Origin: Anaerolineae bacterium
GTDB lineage: Bacteria; Chloroflexota; Anaerolineae; Aggregatilineales; Phototrophicaceae
Assembly (NCBI GenBank): GCA_022822545.1
Contig: JAJEBE010000021.1
Location: 1 to 64,000, forward strand
Length of the DNA: 64,000 nucleotides
Reading direction: 5' to 3'
In this document: piece by piece, positions 1 through 10,087 of the stretch
Layout: every line of letters starts with the position of its first letter
Numbering within the stretch: the first letter of the stretch is position 1
Program-made: the position numbers and the translations under genes
The notes under the pieces: generated by a model
Databases searched by the model: none
What the model saw: the letters and a program-made list of their open reading frames with translations, nothing else
What the model was told of the DNA's origin: nothing

Positions 1-272
1 GCGAAGCGGCCTACAATATCCCGGTCACATCAACCAAAAGCATGATCGGGCATGCCATGGCTGGCTGCGGCTCGCTGGAAGTTGCCGCCTGCCTCATGAC
101 CCTGGCGCGCGAGGTTCTGCATCCAACAGTCAACTATGAGACGCCTGATCCCGCCTGTGACCTTGATTACGTGCCGAATACCGCTCGCGATGTTCCGGGT
201 ATTCGCACAGTCATGTCCAACAGCTTCGGCCTGGGCGGGCAGAACGCCTCGGTCGTCTTGCGCAAGATTTAG
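1..272 (+). CDS. fabF: Beta-ketoacyl-ACP synthase II, C-terminal fragment
   Basis: The reading frame is open from base 3 at the left edge and ends in TAG at 270-272, so only the last 90 residues are present. They contain the KAS signature TKSMIGHAMAGCGSLE, which includes the second active-site His region, and the C-terminal SNSFGLGGQNASVVL that ends FabF proteins. Known role: condensation of malonyl-ACP with acyl-ACP in fatty acid elongation (cytosolic FASII). The start lies outside the window. trmFO follows 15 bp downstream on the same strand, so the two may be co-transcribed. Confidence 0.93.
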   Translation, partial: EAAYNIPVTSTKSMIGHAMAGCGSLEVAACLMTLAREVLHPTVNYETPDPACDLDYVPNTARDVPGIRTVMSNSFGLGGQNASVVLRKI

Positions 273-287
273 TTTTTTGGAGATCTG

Positions 288-1658
288 ATGTCGCAAGCAG
301 TGATAGTTATCGGCGGAGGCTTGGCGGGCAGCGAAGCGGCCTGGCAACTTGCCGAGCGTGGACATCAGGTGCGCTTGTATGAGATGCGCCCGGCCAAGTC
401 TACCGGCGCGCACGTCAGTGATCGGCTGGCGGAACTGGTATGCAGCAATTCTCTCGGCTCAAAATTGCCTGACCGCGCCACCGGAATCCTCCAGCGGGAA
501 ATGAGATTGCTCGGTTCGCTTCTATTGACCTGCGCGCAAGAGGCGGCCGTGCCCGCTGGCGGCGCGCTCGCCGTCGATAGAGACCGCTTCGCTGAGAGTG
601 TCACCGCCCGAATCACCGGCCAGGGCAATATCGATGTGCGCCGCGAGGAAGTGCGGGCGGTTCCTTCGAACGAGCCTACAATAGTCGCCACCGGACCGCT
701 AACCTCCCCTGCCCTTGCGACTGACATCGGCAAGCTCACAGGTGAGGACTACCTTTACTTCTACGACGCTATTTCACCGATCGTGCGAGCGGATAGCATT
801 GATATGGGGCGCGCCTTTCAGGCAAACCGTTATGGCCGCGGCGACGGCGACGCCGGTGACTACATCAACTGCCCGATGAATCGCCAAGAATATGAGCGCT
901 TTGTCTCTGCGCTCCAAAATGCCGAGACGATTGAACTGCGCGACTTTGAACGAGACGACCCCAATTTCTTTGAAGGCTGCGTGCCAATCGAGCAATTGGC
1001 AAAGCGTGGCAGGGATACGCTGGCGTTCGGCCCCATGCGTCCGGTCGGCTTGATCAACCCCCATAGCGGACGGCGCCCTCATGCGGTGGTGCAGTTGCGT
1101 CAGGATGATCTGGCGGGAAATCTATACAATATCGTCGGCTTTCAGACCAATATCCGCTGGAAGCAACAGAAAGAGATATTGCGCATGATACCTGGCTTGG
1201 AAGACGCTGAATTCCTTCGCATGGGTCAGATGCACCGGAATACCTTTTTGAACGCGCCTGCCCTGCTCCATCCGACGATGCGATTCAGAAGCCGAGACAA
1301 TCTCTATTTCGCCGGGCAGATCACCGGCGTCGAGGGCTACGTCGGCAATATCGCCACCGGTTTCGTAGCGGCGCTTAATCTGTCGCGGCAGCAGCGCGGC
1401 TTGCCCGCCTGGATCCCGCCGCAAGATACGATGCTGGGCACCCTCTGCCATTACGTCACACATACCGAGCCGAAGCATTTTCAGCCTATGAAAGCTAATC
1501 TGGGTATACTACCGCCTCTGACGGTCAAGATCAAAAACAAGGTGGAGCGCAGACGCGCCTATGCCGAACGGGCGGAGGAGTCAATGCGGCTTTCCCTGGC
1601 GAGCCTGGACGATAAATTGATCGCGGCTGACCCCCCTGCAATTCCGATTGAGGCATGA
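288..1658 (+). CDS. trmFO: Methylenetetrahydrofolate--tRNA-(uracil-5-)-methyltransferase TrmFO
   Basis: This 456-residue protein matches TrmFO in length and in its motifs. The N-terminal FAD-binding [17 protein letters not shown] is followed by [15 protein letters not shown] and the C-terminal [16 protein letters not shown]. Known role: folate- and FAD-dependent formation of m5U54 in the T-loop of tRNA, the alternative to SAM-dependent TrmA. The ATG at 288 is preceded by a TTGGAGA Shine-Dalgarno sequence at good spacing. The stop overlaps the hflX start as ATGA, which indicates translational coupling. Confidence 0.95.
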   Translation: MSQAVIVIGGGLAGSEAAWQLAERGHQVRLYEMRPAKSTGAHVSDRLAELVCSNSLGSKLPDRATGILQREMRLLGSLLLTCAQEAAVPAGGALAVDRDRFAESVTARITGQGNIDVRREEVRAVPSNEPTIVATGPLTSPALATDIGKLTGEDYLYFYDAISPIVRADSIDMGRAFQANRYGRGDGDAGDYINCPMNRQEYERFVSALQNAETIELRDFERDDPNFFEGCVPIEQLAKRGRDTLAFGPMRPVGLINPHSGRRPHAVVQLRQDDLAGNLYNIVGFQTNIRWKQQKEILRMIPGLEDAEFLRMGQMHRNTFLNAPALLHPTMRFRSRDNLYFAGQITGVEGYVGNIATGFVAALNLSRQQRGLPAWIPPQDTMLGTLCHYVTHTEPKHFQPMKANLGILPPLTVKIKNKVERRRAYAERAEESMRLSLASLDDKLIAADPPAIPIEA

Positions 1659-3001
1659 TGCCCACTTTTCACTACAACGAATATCAGTCTGCTGACCGCG
1701 GCTATCTGGTCGGCGTCGGGCTTCGGCAGGAGCGCGCGCTCCTGAGCATAGAGGACTCTCTTCGCGAGTTGACGTTGCTGGCGGGGACAGCCGGCATCAA
1801 GGTCGTGGGACAAGCCAGCCAGCTCGTCCGGCAGGTCAATCCCAAGACGCTGATCGGCACGGGCAAACTGGACGAAATCATCGAGCAGCTTGCTCTCCTA
1901 GACGCCAATATTTTGATCTTCGATGACGAATTATCGCCTCGACATCAGCGCGAAATCGAGAAACAGCTCGGCGAGTCCGTCAGATTGCTTGACCGTTCAG
2001 CCCTCATCCTGGACATATTCGCGCAGCACGCGCGCACCAGCGAAGGCGCGCTGCAAGTGGAATTGGCGCAATATGAGTATCGCCTGCCGCGTCTGACACG
2101 GCAATGGACACACCTGGCGCGGCAAGCCGGTGGCGGTGGCGCGCGCGGCGGCTCCGGCGGCGTCGGGTTGCGGGGGCCTGGTGAAACTCAGTTGGAAGTC
2201 GATCGACGGGAAATTACCCGCAAGATCACCAAACTCAAGAAAGACCTTGAGCAAGTGCGGGCGCACCGCAAGCTGCATCGTGAGCGCCGGCGGCGTTCCG
2301 GCCTGCCGTTGGTGGCACTGGTCGGTTATACCAACGCCGGCAAGTCCACGCTTATCAACGCCCTGTCCGGCTCGGATATCTTCGCTGCTGACCAGCTCTT
2401 TGCCACGCTGGATCCTACAACACGCCGCGTCCCTCTGCCCGATGGCAACGAGATGCTGTTGAGCGACACGGTTGGCTTCATTCAAAAGCTGCCGACGACC
2501 TTAATCGCGGCCTTCCGCGCCACACTGGAAGAGGTGATCGAGGCCGATCTGCTGCTGCATGTCGTCGATATCAGTCACCAAAATGCCGGGCAGCATATTG
2601 AAGCGGTCGAAGATACCCTCGCTGAAATTGACGCGTCTGATATGCCGCGGCTGCTTGTGCTGAACAAGGTTGACCGGCTAGGAGGACCTTTGCCTCAAGT
2701 TGGGCTGGTCGATAATTATGCTGGAATCGTGCCGATTTCGGCCCAAGAGCAAACCGGATTGGGAGACCTGCTGCTATCAATCGCGGGCGCCCTGGCCCAG
2801 CAAAAGACTCTGCTGGATGTGGTCATTCCATATCAGTCTGGTCAGATCTATTCCGAGTTGTACGACAAGCGCTATATCGAGGCGGAAGCGACCAGGGAGG
2901 ATGGTTGGGCTTTAACCTTGCGGCTGCCAATAACGGATTCCGACCACTATCGCGAGTTCGTCGTTGACGAGACTTCCCCAGCCGGAAACTCAGCAGATTG
3001 A
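1655..3001 (+). CDS. hflX: Ribosome-associated GTPase HflX
   Basis: 448 residues with the HflX layout: an N-terminal glycine-rich domain containing [20 protein letters not shown], a coiled-coil linker rich in K/R, then a G domain with G1 GYTNAGKST near residue 223, G3 DTVGF and G4 NKVD. Known role: a GTPase that binds 50S subunits and splits or rescues stalled 70S ribosomes. The start overlaps the end of trmFO by 4 bp (ATGA). It converges with the next gene, leaving only 9 bp and no visible terminator. Confidence 0.95.
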   Translation: MMPTFHYNEYQSADRGYLVGVGLRQERALLSIEDSLRELTLLAGTAGIKVVGQASQLVRQVNPKTLIGTGKLDEIIEQLALLDANILIFDDELSPRHQREIEKQLGESVRLLDRSALILDIFAQHARTSEGALQVELAQYEYRLPRLTRQWTHLARQAGGGGARGGSGGVGLRGPGETQLEVDRREITRKITKLKKDLEQVRAHRKLHRERRRRSGLPLVALVGYTNAGKSTLINALSGSDIFAADQLFATLDPTTRRVPLPDGNEMLLSDTVGFIQKLPTTLIAAFRATLEEVIEADLLLHVVDISHQNAGQHIEAVEDTLAEIDASDMPRLLVLNKVDRLGGPLPQVGLVDNYAGIVPISAQEQTGLGDLLLSIAGALAQQKTLLDVVIPYQSGQIYSELYDKRYIEAEATREDGWALTLRLPITDSDHYREFVVDETSPAGNSAD

Positions 3002-3010
3002 CGCCACCGA

Positions 3011-3949
3011 TCAGGCCGGCAATTGCAGCCAGTAGATTTCTGGCCGGAAGCGGCTATGCAGGAAGAGGCGCAGGTCGTCTGACAGTGTGATCGCCAGCGG
3101 CGCCGGAATATCGGAAAACACAACCAGTTCGACATCGCTATTGCTGCAGCCGGATTCATGGCAAAGGGCAGGATCGATCCGGCCGACCACGCCGCGGGTG
3201 CCGAGGGCGTAGGCAAAATACAGCTTGCCGTCATTACCCAAAACCAAATTCGATGTGTTCTGTAGTCCGCTGACTAGTGGCTTGACTTGAGAGAACTCCC
3301 CGTCGTCATTGATTTCGAAGTACTCAATCCCGCGCCGCGCGCTGCCGCCGTTGGCGAAATAAATCTTTTCCTCGTGATGCACGATGCCGGTTGGGGCGCG
3401 CAACTCGCTCTGGACTTCTCGCTTCTCGCCGCTTTCCGATACTTCAATGATGCTATTCGTTCGTACATCCGTAATCATAAAACGCGTCGCATCCAACCTG
3501 GCGATGCCCCAGGGCGCTTCAACAGCCGAGGTGAATCGAGCCGGCGCCGAGCGCGACTGATCCACTTTCCAAACTGTGCTGTTGTCGGGGTCGGGCACCA
3601 GAATATCAAAGCCCGCGTTCGTGTCCTCGATGAGGAGCATATTGCCGTCCCGCGTGCCAAAGACGAAGGTGATCGTATCGCCGGTGCGATCATCAATCTT
3701 GTAGATCGTCCAATCCCCGTTGCAGACTGTGTACAGGCTGTTGTCGTGCCATACAAAGCCGTTAGGTCGCTGGACATTGCCAACAAGCAACTCCAGATCA
3801 TCCTGCAAGAAGGGATTCTCCAGTTCAATACTGGCAACAAAACCGGACGATTCCCCATCGGCCGCGTCAAGATTCGTTCCCGTGCCAGATTCTTGACTAA
3901 ATACGGGAAGGGCTGCAAAGAGCATAATCAGAGCGACCAGCAATTTCAT
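3011..3949 (-). CDS. Secreted beta-propeller protein (SMP-30/gluconolactonase or NHL-like)
   Basis: 312 residues from the ATG at 3949; that start was chosen because MKLLVALIMLFAALPVFS forms a clear signal peptide. The rest shows repeated short beta-blade patterns (NGFVWHDNSLYTV, APWGIARLDATRF, APTGIVHHEEKIYFANG, TSNLVLGNDGKLYFA) typical of six-bladed SMP-30/NHL propellers. The substrate is unknown. The protein is probably extracytoplasmic, and catalysis cannot be claimed because the metal ligands are not obvious. It is a lone minus-strand gene between hflX and the THUMP methyltransferase. Confidence 0.75.
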   Translation of the reverse strand: MKLLVALIMLFAALPVFSQESGTGTNLDAADGESSGFVASIELENPFLQDDLELLVGNVQRPNGFVWHDNSLYTVCNGDWTIYKIDDRTGDTITFVFGTRDGNMLLIEDTNAGFDILVPDPDNSTVWKVDQSRSAPARFTSAVEAPWGIARLDATRFMITDVRTNSIIEVSESGEKREVQSELRAPTGIVHHEEKIYFANGGSARRGIEYFEINDDGEFSQVKPLVSGLQNTSNLVLGNDGKLYFAYALGTRGVVGRIDPALCHESGCSNSDVELVVFSDIPAPLAITLSDDLRLFLHSRFRPEIYWLQLPA

Positions 3950-4187
3950 GGGTATGCCGTTTCCGTCAAGCAATGGCGTTCACCTTGGCAAGTATGGACG
4001 GTGCGGAACATTCTACATCACATGACCATAGGCCACTAGCGCGAGACCGTCGGCACAGAATATGACAGTCAGGCATGGGCTGGCGTAAAGTATACTTGAG
4101 TGGTCGTCCATTATCTGTCACTCGCCTCGATAGATGGCAGCAACGTCCGGGAATCCACGAGTATTGGTGTAAAGGGCAAGCTGAGCA

Positions 4188-5240
4188 ATGACCTTAAATT
4201 CGTCGCAATATGAAGCCGAGACGATACCAGGTCTTGAATCCGTCGCGATTGAGGAATTGTCCGATCTCTTTGGACCTGAGCTAAACCCTGTCCACCGGTC
4301 CCGCCCCGGCTTCTTGCGCTTCCGTTTTTCCGGCGCGCAGGAAGCGCTTTCAACGTCGCGCGCCGTCATCGCAGTTTATCGCGTTCACCGCTTTGACATT
4401 CCCCGACCGAAAGCCCTGCTCGGGCACGAGCACTTCACAAGGCTGACGGCTATTCTGCGTCGTGCGTCAGTGAACTGGGGCAGTGCGCCGGAGACAATTG
4501 GGATAGGCGCCGCCGGGTCGCAATCAAGCGTGTTGCTCCGCCTGCGGAAGGAACTGGCCGAGGCGCTTGCTTTGCGCTCGGCTGATGACGGCAAGGGCGA
4601 GTTGTATATGCGCCTGGCAAGGCAGCGGGGCGGATCCGGCTGGGAGATTCTTGTTCGCACGACCGGGCAACCGCTGTCGAAGCGCCTGTATCGAGTCGCC
4701 GATGTGCCCGGCGCGCTGAATGCGACCGTAGCCTACTCGATGACTCGCTGCGGGCTGCTGCCGAATCCGGCCTGCGTCGTCAACTTGTGTAGCGGGTCGT
4801 CGACTATTCTCATTGAGCACGGCATAACACGGCCAAGCGACAACCTGATCGGCGTCGAATATTGCGCCGACATGATCGATTGTGGCATGCGAAACGCGCG
4901 AGCCGCTGGCAATGATACCACGATACGCCATGTTCAGGCCGATGCCAGGCAGGCGCCCCTGCCCGCGGGCACGGTCGATTTGATATACGCGGACCTGCCC
5001 TTCGGCCATCATATTGGCTCTCACGCCGACAATCTCACCCTCTACCCGGCCATCCTGCAAGAAGCACAGCGACTGGCGAGAGAGCATACGATCTTTGTAA
5101 TCTTGACGCAGGAAGTGAAACTGATGAGACGCTGCCTCGCAAACTCTGCCTGGCGGATCCTCGATGAAAAATTGATAAACCTGAGGGGACTTCATCCGCG
5201 GCTGTTTGTGCTCAAACAGAATTCAGCTACGATAGTGTAG
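4188..5240 (+). CDS. THUMP-domain RNA methyltransferase (Trm14/TrmN/RlmL-like)
   Basis: 350 residues. The N-terminal half (ETIPGLESVAIEEL, then FSGAQEALSTSRAVIAVYRV) looks like a ferredoxin-like/THUMP module. The C-terminal half is a Rossmann methyltransferase with SAM motif I LCSGSSTILIE near residues 199-209 and motif IV DLIYADLPFGHH near 263-274, where the DLPFG tetrad stands in for the usual NPPYG. Known relatives make m2G in tRNA or rRNA. The exact target is not determinable here. It stands alone on the plus strand with a 238-bp upstream gap. Confidence 0.85.
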   Translation: MTLNSSQYEAETIPGLESVAIEELSDLFGPELNPVHRSRPGFLRFRFSGAQEALSTSRAVIAVYRVHRFDIPRPKALLGHEHFTRLTAILRRASVNWGSAPETIGIGAAGSQSSVLLRLRKELAEALALRSADDGKGELYMRLARQRGGSGWEILVRTTGQPLSKRLYRVADVPGALNATVAYSMTRCGLLPNPACVVNLCSGSSTILIEHGITRPSDNLIGVEYCADMIDCGMRNARAAGNDTTIRHVQADARQAPLPAGTVDLIYADLPFGHHIGSHADNLTLYPAILQEAQRLAREHTIFVILTQEVKLMRRCLANSAWRILDEKLINLRGLHPRLFVLKQNSATIV

Positions 5241-5268
5241 GGACGAAACAAAATGATGATGGCTCTTC

Positions 5269-6864
5269 ATGTTGTATCGCTGCTTGCTGCTACTACTGCT
5301 GCTTCTGCCTTTGGCGAGTTGCCGCCCTGCGAGCGCTGCGCAGTCACTCGACGTGCGTATCGCGGTTGACGGCAACGAGCAACTCTACAGCGCTAGGAAT
5401 TCCTTGACTGTAGACCAATTGCTAGCCAGCGCCCAGATCGAAATGGGTCCGTTGGACCGAATCAGCCACCCGCTGGTCGCGCAGATCGCTGACGGAATGC
5501 TGATCACGATTCGGCGCGTGCGTGAAGAGGAAATCTGTGATCGCCATAATATTCCCTATGAGAGGCATGTATTGCCGAAAGAAGGCCTGCCCTCCGGCGA
5601 TAGACAGTTGGGGCAAGTTGGTGCTGTCGGGATTGAGGAAGCATGCTTCCGCGTCGTTTTTGAGGATGATGAAGAAGTCAGACGCGTTCTCATCGACGAG
5701 CCAGTAATTGTAAAAGCTCCAATTGCAGAGCTCATCTATACCGGGCCGGAACAATCCGTGACGCCGATAGCGATCGCCGGCCGCCTCAGCTATATCAATC
5801 ACGGGGATGCTTGGACCGTAAAAGACAACACGATCAACAAGCAGCTGCTTACGTCGGACCATAATCTTGATTCCCTGGTATTTCACCAGAGCGAAGCCGG
5901 CGCGACACTGGTCTTCACAAGCGAAACTGACCCGACTGACGACTTTTTCAATGAGCTCTGGATCATCGCCACTGATGGAGGCGCCAAAGCGCAACGGCTG
6001 ACGCCGAGCGATGTCCTCTACGCTGAATGGCGACCGCGATCCAGCAATACGCTTGCTTATTCCACAGGAGAGCGCAGCGTCGGCACGGCCGGTTGGAAGG
6101 CGCTGAACAATCTGTGGCTCATGAAAATCGACTTGGAAAGCGGGCGTACCCTCACAATTGAAGAAGCGCTACCGGAGTCAAACGGCGGATTCTATGGCTG
6201 GTGGGGCACCAATTTCGCCTGGTCGCCTTTGGGTGATCGAATGGCTTGGGTGCGCCCGGACAGCTTCGGCCTGGTTGACTTCGCGGGGCGGCGTCCAATT
6301 ACCTTGGCCGATTACGCCGTCTTCCACAGCGCGAGCACTTGGGTCTGGCTGTCGTCCCTGTCTTGGTCCTTCGATAGCAAATTGTTGGCCTCAACCATTC
6401 ATGGATTGCCTGTGGGCAATGAACCAGCGGAGACAAGCCCGATTTTCCACGTGGCGGTAACGAGCGCCGATGGACTGTATTCCGTGCCGCTCAGCACTGA
6501 AGCCGGTATGTGGTCGGCGCCCTCTTTCTCACCGGCGCTCAATACGAACGGCAACGAGCACAGCGCTGGTCATATCGCCTGGCTGCAAGCGCGCGAACCG
6601 CATAACAGCATGAACGGCGAATACGACCTGATGATCGCGGACCGCGATGGCAGCAACCGGCGCTCCCTTTTCCCGCCCCCCGGTGAAGAGGGGATTCGCA
6701 AGGGCGACTACGGCCTGGCGCCCGTGGATTTCGCCTGGAGTCCGGATGCCCGCCATATCGCCGTCACGTATCGCGGTGATATATGGCTGGTCGATAGCCA
6801 GTCCGGTGAGGCAACACAACTCACGTTTGATGGAGGCTCATCGAATCCGGTGTGGACGCTCTGA
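5269..6864 (+). CDS. Lipoprotein with DUF348 and G5 domains and a TolB-like propeller
   Basis: 531 residues. A poly-Leu signal ends in the lipobox LASC with Cys18, so the mature protein is probably lipid-anchored outside the membrane. Residues about 28-85 resemble DUF348 (VDGNEQLYSARNSLTVDQLL). Residues about 86-165 resemble a G5 domain (IPYERHVLPKEGLPSGDRQ, then GAVGIEEACFRVVFEDDEEV). The remainder has WD40/TolB-like blades (FAWSPLGDRMAWVRPD, FAWSPDARHIAVTYRGDIW). DUF348/G5 domains are known mainly from cell-wall resuscitation-factor-like proteins. The stop overlaps the next start as TGATG, so it belongs to the polysaccharide locus transcript. Confidence 0.8.
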   Translation: MLYRCLLLLLLLLPLASCRPASAAQSLDVRIAVDGNEQLYSARNSLTVDQLLASAQIEMGPLDRISHPLVAQIADGMLITIRRVREEEICDRHNIPYERHVLPKEGLPSGDRQLGQVGAVGIEEACFRVVFEDDEEVRRVLIDEPVIVKAPIAELIYTGPEQSVTPIAIAGRLSYINHGDAWTVKDNTINKQLLTSDHNLDSLVFHQSEAGATLVFTSETDPTDDFFNELWIIATDGGAKAQRLTPSDVLYAEWRPRSSNTLAYSTGERSVGTAGWKALNNLWLMKIDLESGRTLTIEEALPESNGGFYGWWGTNFAWSPLGDRMAWVRPDSFGLVDFAGRRPITLADYAVFHSASTWVWLSSLSWSFDSKLLASTIHGLPVGNEPAETSPIFHVAVTSADGLYSVPLSTEAGMWSAPSFSPALNTNGNEHSAGHIAWLQAREPHNSMNGEYDLMIADRDGSNRRSLFPPPGEEGIRKGDYGLAPVDFAWSPDARHIAVTYRGDIWLVDSQSGEATQLTFDGGSSNPVWTL

Positions 6865-9800
6865 TGCGTAAACTGCTCGTCCTGGCAATAAGTATGGTAT
6901 TGGTCGCCGGTAGTCTTATTGCGACGCTCGGCACGCAGGAGCTGCACGATTTCGAATTACGCGGTTATGTTGACCCCAGCAAAGAGCAGAATATTCCATT
7001 TACCGAGCCGCGGCTGGGCGTGAATGTCGAACTGCTGCAATACGACGAGACAGAACTGCGGCGCCAATTGAACCTTATCAATACATCCGGCTTTCGCTGG
7101 ATCAGGCAATTTGCCTACTGGGACGAAATCGAAACGCAGCCGGGCCTTTTTGACTGGACGAGTTGGGATATTCTGACAGCCGCACTTGAAGAATACCCGC
7201 GCCTCGAAATGGTCGCTGTCCTCATGAATTCCCCACAATGGACGCGTGAACAGGAAACGCTCGGCAAAACTGCTCCGCCTCGCGACATCGCCGCATTTGG
7301 CATATTCGCCGGCGCGTTTGCGTCGCGCTACGGCGCCAGCATCGACTACTATCAGATCTGGGACGAACCTAATCTGTCAGATGCCTGGGGCTCTATGGAT
7401 CCTCGGCCGGCGGAATATATATCGCTCCTGGCGGAGGCGCGCGCTGCCATCCGCCTGGCCGATTCGTCAGCGACAATAGTGGCTGCGGGCCTGGCGCCCA
7501 CGACCGAGACCGGCGGCCGTAACATGAGCGACATACGCTACCTCGAAGCGATGTATGCCTTGGGCGCCGGCCCCATGATGGATGTGGTCGCTGGCAAGCC
7601 CTACGGCTTCTCAACCTCGCCGCTTGACCGGCGGGTGGACGAGCGCGTCTTGAATTTCTCGCGCGTTGTCGCTCTCCGTGAAGTGATGCAGCGGCATGGC
7701 GACGCCAAGAAACGCCTCTGGGCGAGCAACTACGGCTGGAATTCGCTGCCGCCGGATTGGCAAGGAGACCCATCAATCTGGGGCGCAGTGTCTGAGAGTG
7801 AGCGAACAAAATACACCTTAAATGCTCTCGATCGCGCCTACCGCGAATGGCCTTGGCTCGGCACGATGTTCCTGCATCACTGGCAGCCCGCGGCCGACGC
7901 CGCCGACGCGCAATGGGGCTTCTCGCTCTTGCAGCAAGACGGCGAGCCCTCGCCCTTGCTGCTGGCTCTGCAAGCCTACCCGCTTCCCGAATTGGCGCAG
8001 AACGGCCTCTACCACGCGCTCAACGAAAATGCCCGTTACAGCGGCATTTGGCAGTTTGGCGAACTCGGCGCCGATATCGGCTGGCTTGAGCCCAGTGATA
8101 GTCAGCTCGAATTTGACTTCTATGGCGTCGATATCGCCATGCTCCTGCGCGAGGATGACTATGTCGCCTTTCTCTATCCCACGGTAGATGGACAACCGGC
8201 TAATGCGGCTCAGACCGATTCCAGCGGGAACGCTTACATCTTCCTGCGCAGCAATTCTCGCGGAGCGGAAACGAACCTCGTTCCTGTCGCCGCCGGTCTT
8301 CCGCTCGCGAAACACACGCTTCACGCGGCCGCGGATCGCGGTTGGAACCGTTGGGCGGTAGCCGGCTACGCCGTCAGTTCGGGCGATCTCAGCCTGCCCT
8401 ACGACCGACAGATCGCGCTGGGCCTTATCGCGACTTGCCTCTCGCTGCTTGTCTTCGCTCACTCAGCCGCGACGGCGCCCTGGCGCGCCTGGCTGCCATC
8501 TCTAAGCTTCCTGGCAACGGGCATCAGCGCCACGCTGCACCTCGTCATGACTGGCGTCACCTCCATCTTTATGATGCTGGCGATGCTATTGACCTGGGAT
8601 TCGCCTCGCGCTTCGCTGCTCTTGCGCGACGAAGTCAATATCTTGCTGGCCCTCCTCAGCGGCGGACTCCTCTATCTATCCCCCGGTCTGCTTATCTCGA
8701 TCTTGTTGGCATTTGGCATGTTTGTGCTGATCTGCCATCGGCTTGAGACCGGACTCATTCTGACCTTGCTCTGGGCGCCCTTCTTCTTGTACCCGGTGGA
8801 GTTGTATACCTATGCCATACCCATGGTCGAGGTGATGATTCTGGTCACCGGCGCCGCTGGATTCCTGAGATTCATGGTTGCGTTGGGCAGGCAACTGCAG
8901 ATGAGCAACGCCGCTTTCCCGCTGCTGTATGCGCGCCTGCGCTCGTCCCTCCATCCAATGGATGTGGCTGTAGCTGCCATCGGTTTGTTCGGGCTTGTCT
9001 CGCTATTGTGGGCGCAACATCCTGATACGGCGCGGACGGAGCTGCGCGCCCTGATTTTCGAGCCGCTGCTGTTCTATCTTTTGCTGCGCGCGTCCCGCCC
9101 GAGCAAACAGACATTGATCCGACTCTTTGCCGTCCTGGTCCTGGCTGGTGTTTTGGTGGCCCTTATTGGCTTGTTCATGTACTTCAGAGTGGAAGGCAGT
9201 TTCTTCTCCGCCGAGTACGGCTTCCGTCGCCTGGATAGCGTTTATGGTTCAGCCAATAACGCCGGGCTGCTCTTCGGACGCGCGATCCCAATCGCCTTGG
9301 CTTTACTACTTGCTGGTCTGAACAGGCGCCTTCGATTGCTGGCCGGGCTCGCATTGCTTTGCATGCTTCCCGCGCTTGCGCTCACGCTGAGCACGGGCGC
9401 CATACTCATTGGTGTACCGGCCGGCGTGATTGCTGTTTTCCTGGCGGCATATCGCCGCCGCGCGCTGGCGCCCATACTTGCTGCTGGCGCGCTGGCCATC
9501 GGAACCTTTGCTCTGTTGACGCGTCTTTCCGATCGCCTGGCGAACCTGCTGGATTTCAGCAGCGGGACGACCTTTGTGCGGCTTCGCTTATGGGAAAGCG
9601 CCATTGCGATGTTACTCGACCATCCACTTACCGGTATCGGACTGGATCAGTTTCTGTATCAGTTCGGCGGGACATACCTCAAGCCGGATGCGATTTGGGA
9701 CCGTGACCTGTCTCACCCGCATAACTTCGTCCTGGACTTCTGGACCCGGCTCGGTCTGCTGGGCATGATTGCCTTCTTTGTCATTCAGCTACTTTTCTGG

Positions 9801-10004
9801 TGCATCGTCTTGCGGCTCTTGCCGCGCTTCCGAGACGGCGATCCCTTATGCTTTGCCATGACGCTGGGGCTCGCCGGCAGCATGGCCGCCCTGCTCGGGC
9901 ATGGGCTGATTGACAACAGCGTCTTTGTCATCGATCTCGCTTTTATCTTTATGTTCCAACTGGCCGCCTCCGCGCGCCTGTCCGAATTGGCGGAGGCGCC
10001 ATAA
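6864..10004 (+). CDS. Glycoside-hydrolase-like barrel fused to an O-antigen ligase/polymerase
   Basis: 1046 residues from the ATG that overlaps the preceding stop (TGATG). MRKLLVLAISMVLVAGSLIATLG is a signal or membrane anchor. Residues about 50-400 resemble a GH39/GH5-type TIM barrel, with WDEPN (Glu168) at the usual acid/base site. The beta-7 position reads WASNYGW, where family members normally carry the nucleophile Glu. After a beta-rich segment, about 10 or more membrane helices begin near residue 515. They contain the Wzy/WaaL pattern GSANNAGLLFGRAIPIAL, the STGAILIGVPAGV segment, ESAIAMLLDHPLTGIGLDQF and the SHPHNFVLDFWTRLGLLG loop. The C-terminal half probably ligates or polymerises surface glycan; the role of the barrel is inferred. 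Confidence 0.85.
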   Translation: MRKLLVLAISMVLVAGSLIATLGTQELHDFELRGYVDPSKEQNIPFTEPRLGVNVELLQYDETELRRQLNLINTSGFRWIRQFAYWDEIETQPGLFDWTSWDILTAALEEYPRLEMVAVLMNSPQWTREQETLGKTAPPRDIAAFGIFAGAFASRYGASIDYYQIWDEPNLSDAWGSMDPRPAEYISLLAEARAAIRLADSSATIVAAGLAPTTETGGRNMSDIRYLEAMYALGAGPMMDVVAGKPYGFSTSPLDRRVDERVLNFSRVVALREVMQRHGDAKKRLWASNYGWNSLPPDWQGDPSIWGAVSESERTKYTLNALDRAYREWPWLGTMFLHHWQPAADAADAQWGFSLLQQDGEPSPLLLALQAYPLPELAQNGLYHALNENARYSGIWQFGELGADIGWLEPSDSQLEFDFYGVDIAMLLREDDYVAFLYPTVDGQPANAAQTDSSGNAYIFLRSNSRGAETNLVPVAAGLPLAKHTLHAAADRGWNRWAVAGYAVSSGDLSLPYDRQIALGLIATCLSLLVFAHSAATAPWRAWLPSLSFLATGISATLHLVMTGVTSIFMMLAMLLTWDSPRASLLLRDEVNILLALLSGGLLYLSPGLLISILLAFGMFVLICHRLETGLILTLLWAPFFLYPVELYTYAIPMVEVMILVTGAAGFLRFMVALGRQLQMSNAAFPLLYARLRSSLHPMDVAVAAIGLFGLVSLLWAQHPDTARTELRALIFEPLLFYLLLRASRPSKQTLIRLFAVLVLAGVLVALIGLFMYFRVEGSFFSAEYGFRRLDSVYGSANNAGLLFGRAIPIALALLLAGLNRRLRLLAGLALLCMLPALALTLSTGAILIGVPAGVIAVFLAAYRRRALAPILAAGALAIGTFALLTRLSDRLANLLDFSSGTTFVRLRLWESAIAMLLDHPLTGIGLDQFLYQFGGTYLKPDAIWDRDLSHPHNFVLDFWTRLGLLGMIAFFVIQLLFWCIVLRLLPRFRDGDPLCFAMTLGLAGSMAALLGHGLIDNSVFVIDLAFIFMFQLAASARLSELAEAP

Positions 10005-10087
10005 CCGCGCCCGCCAAGGTAAATATATATGCGGCGGCCTAGCTGTGGTAAACTTTCTGCATTCTTGGCGAGTGAAGGTGGTTCAGA

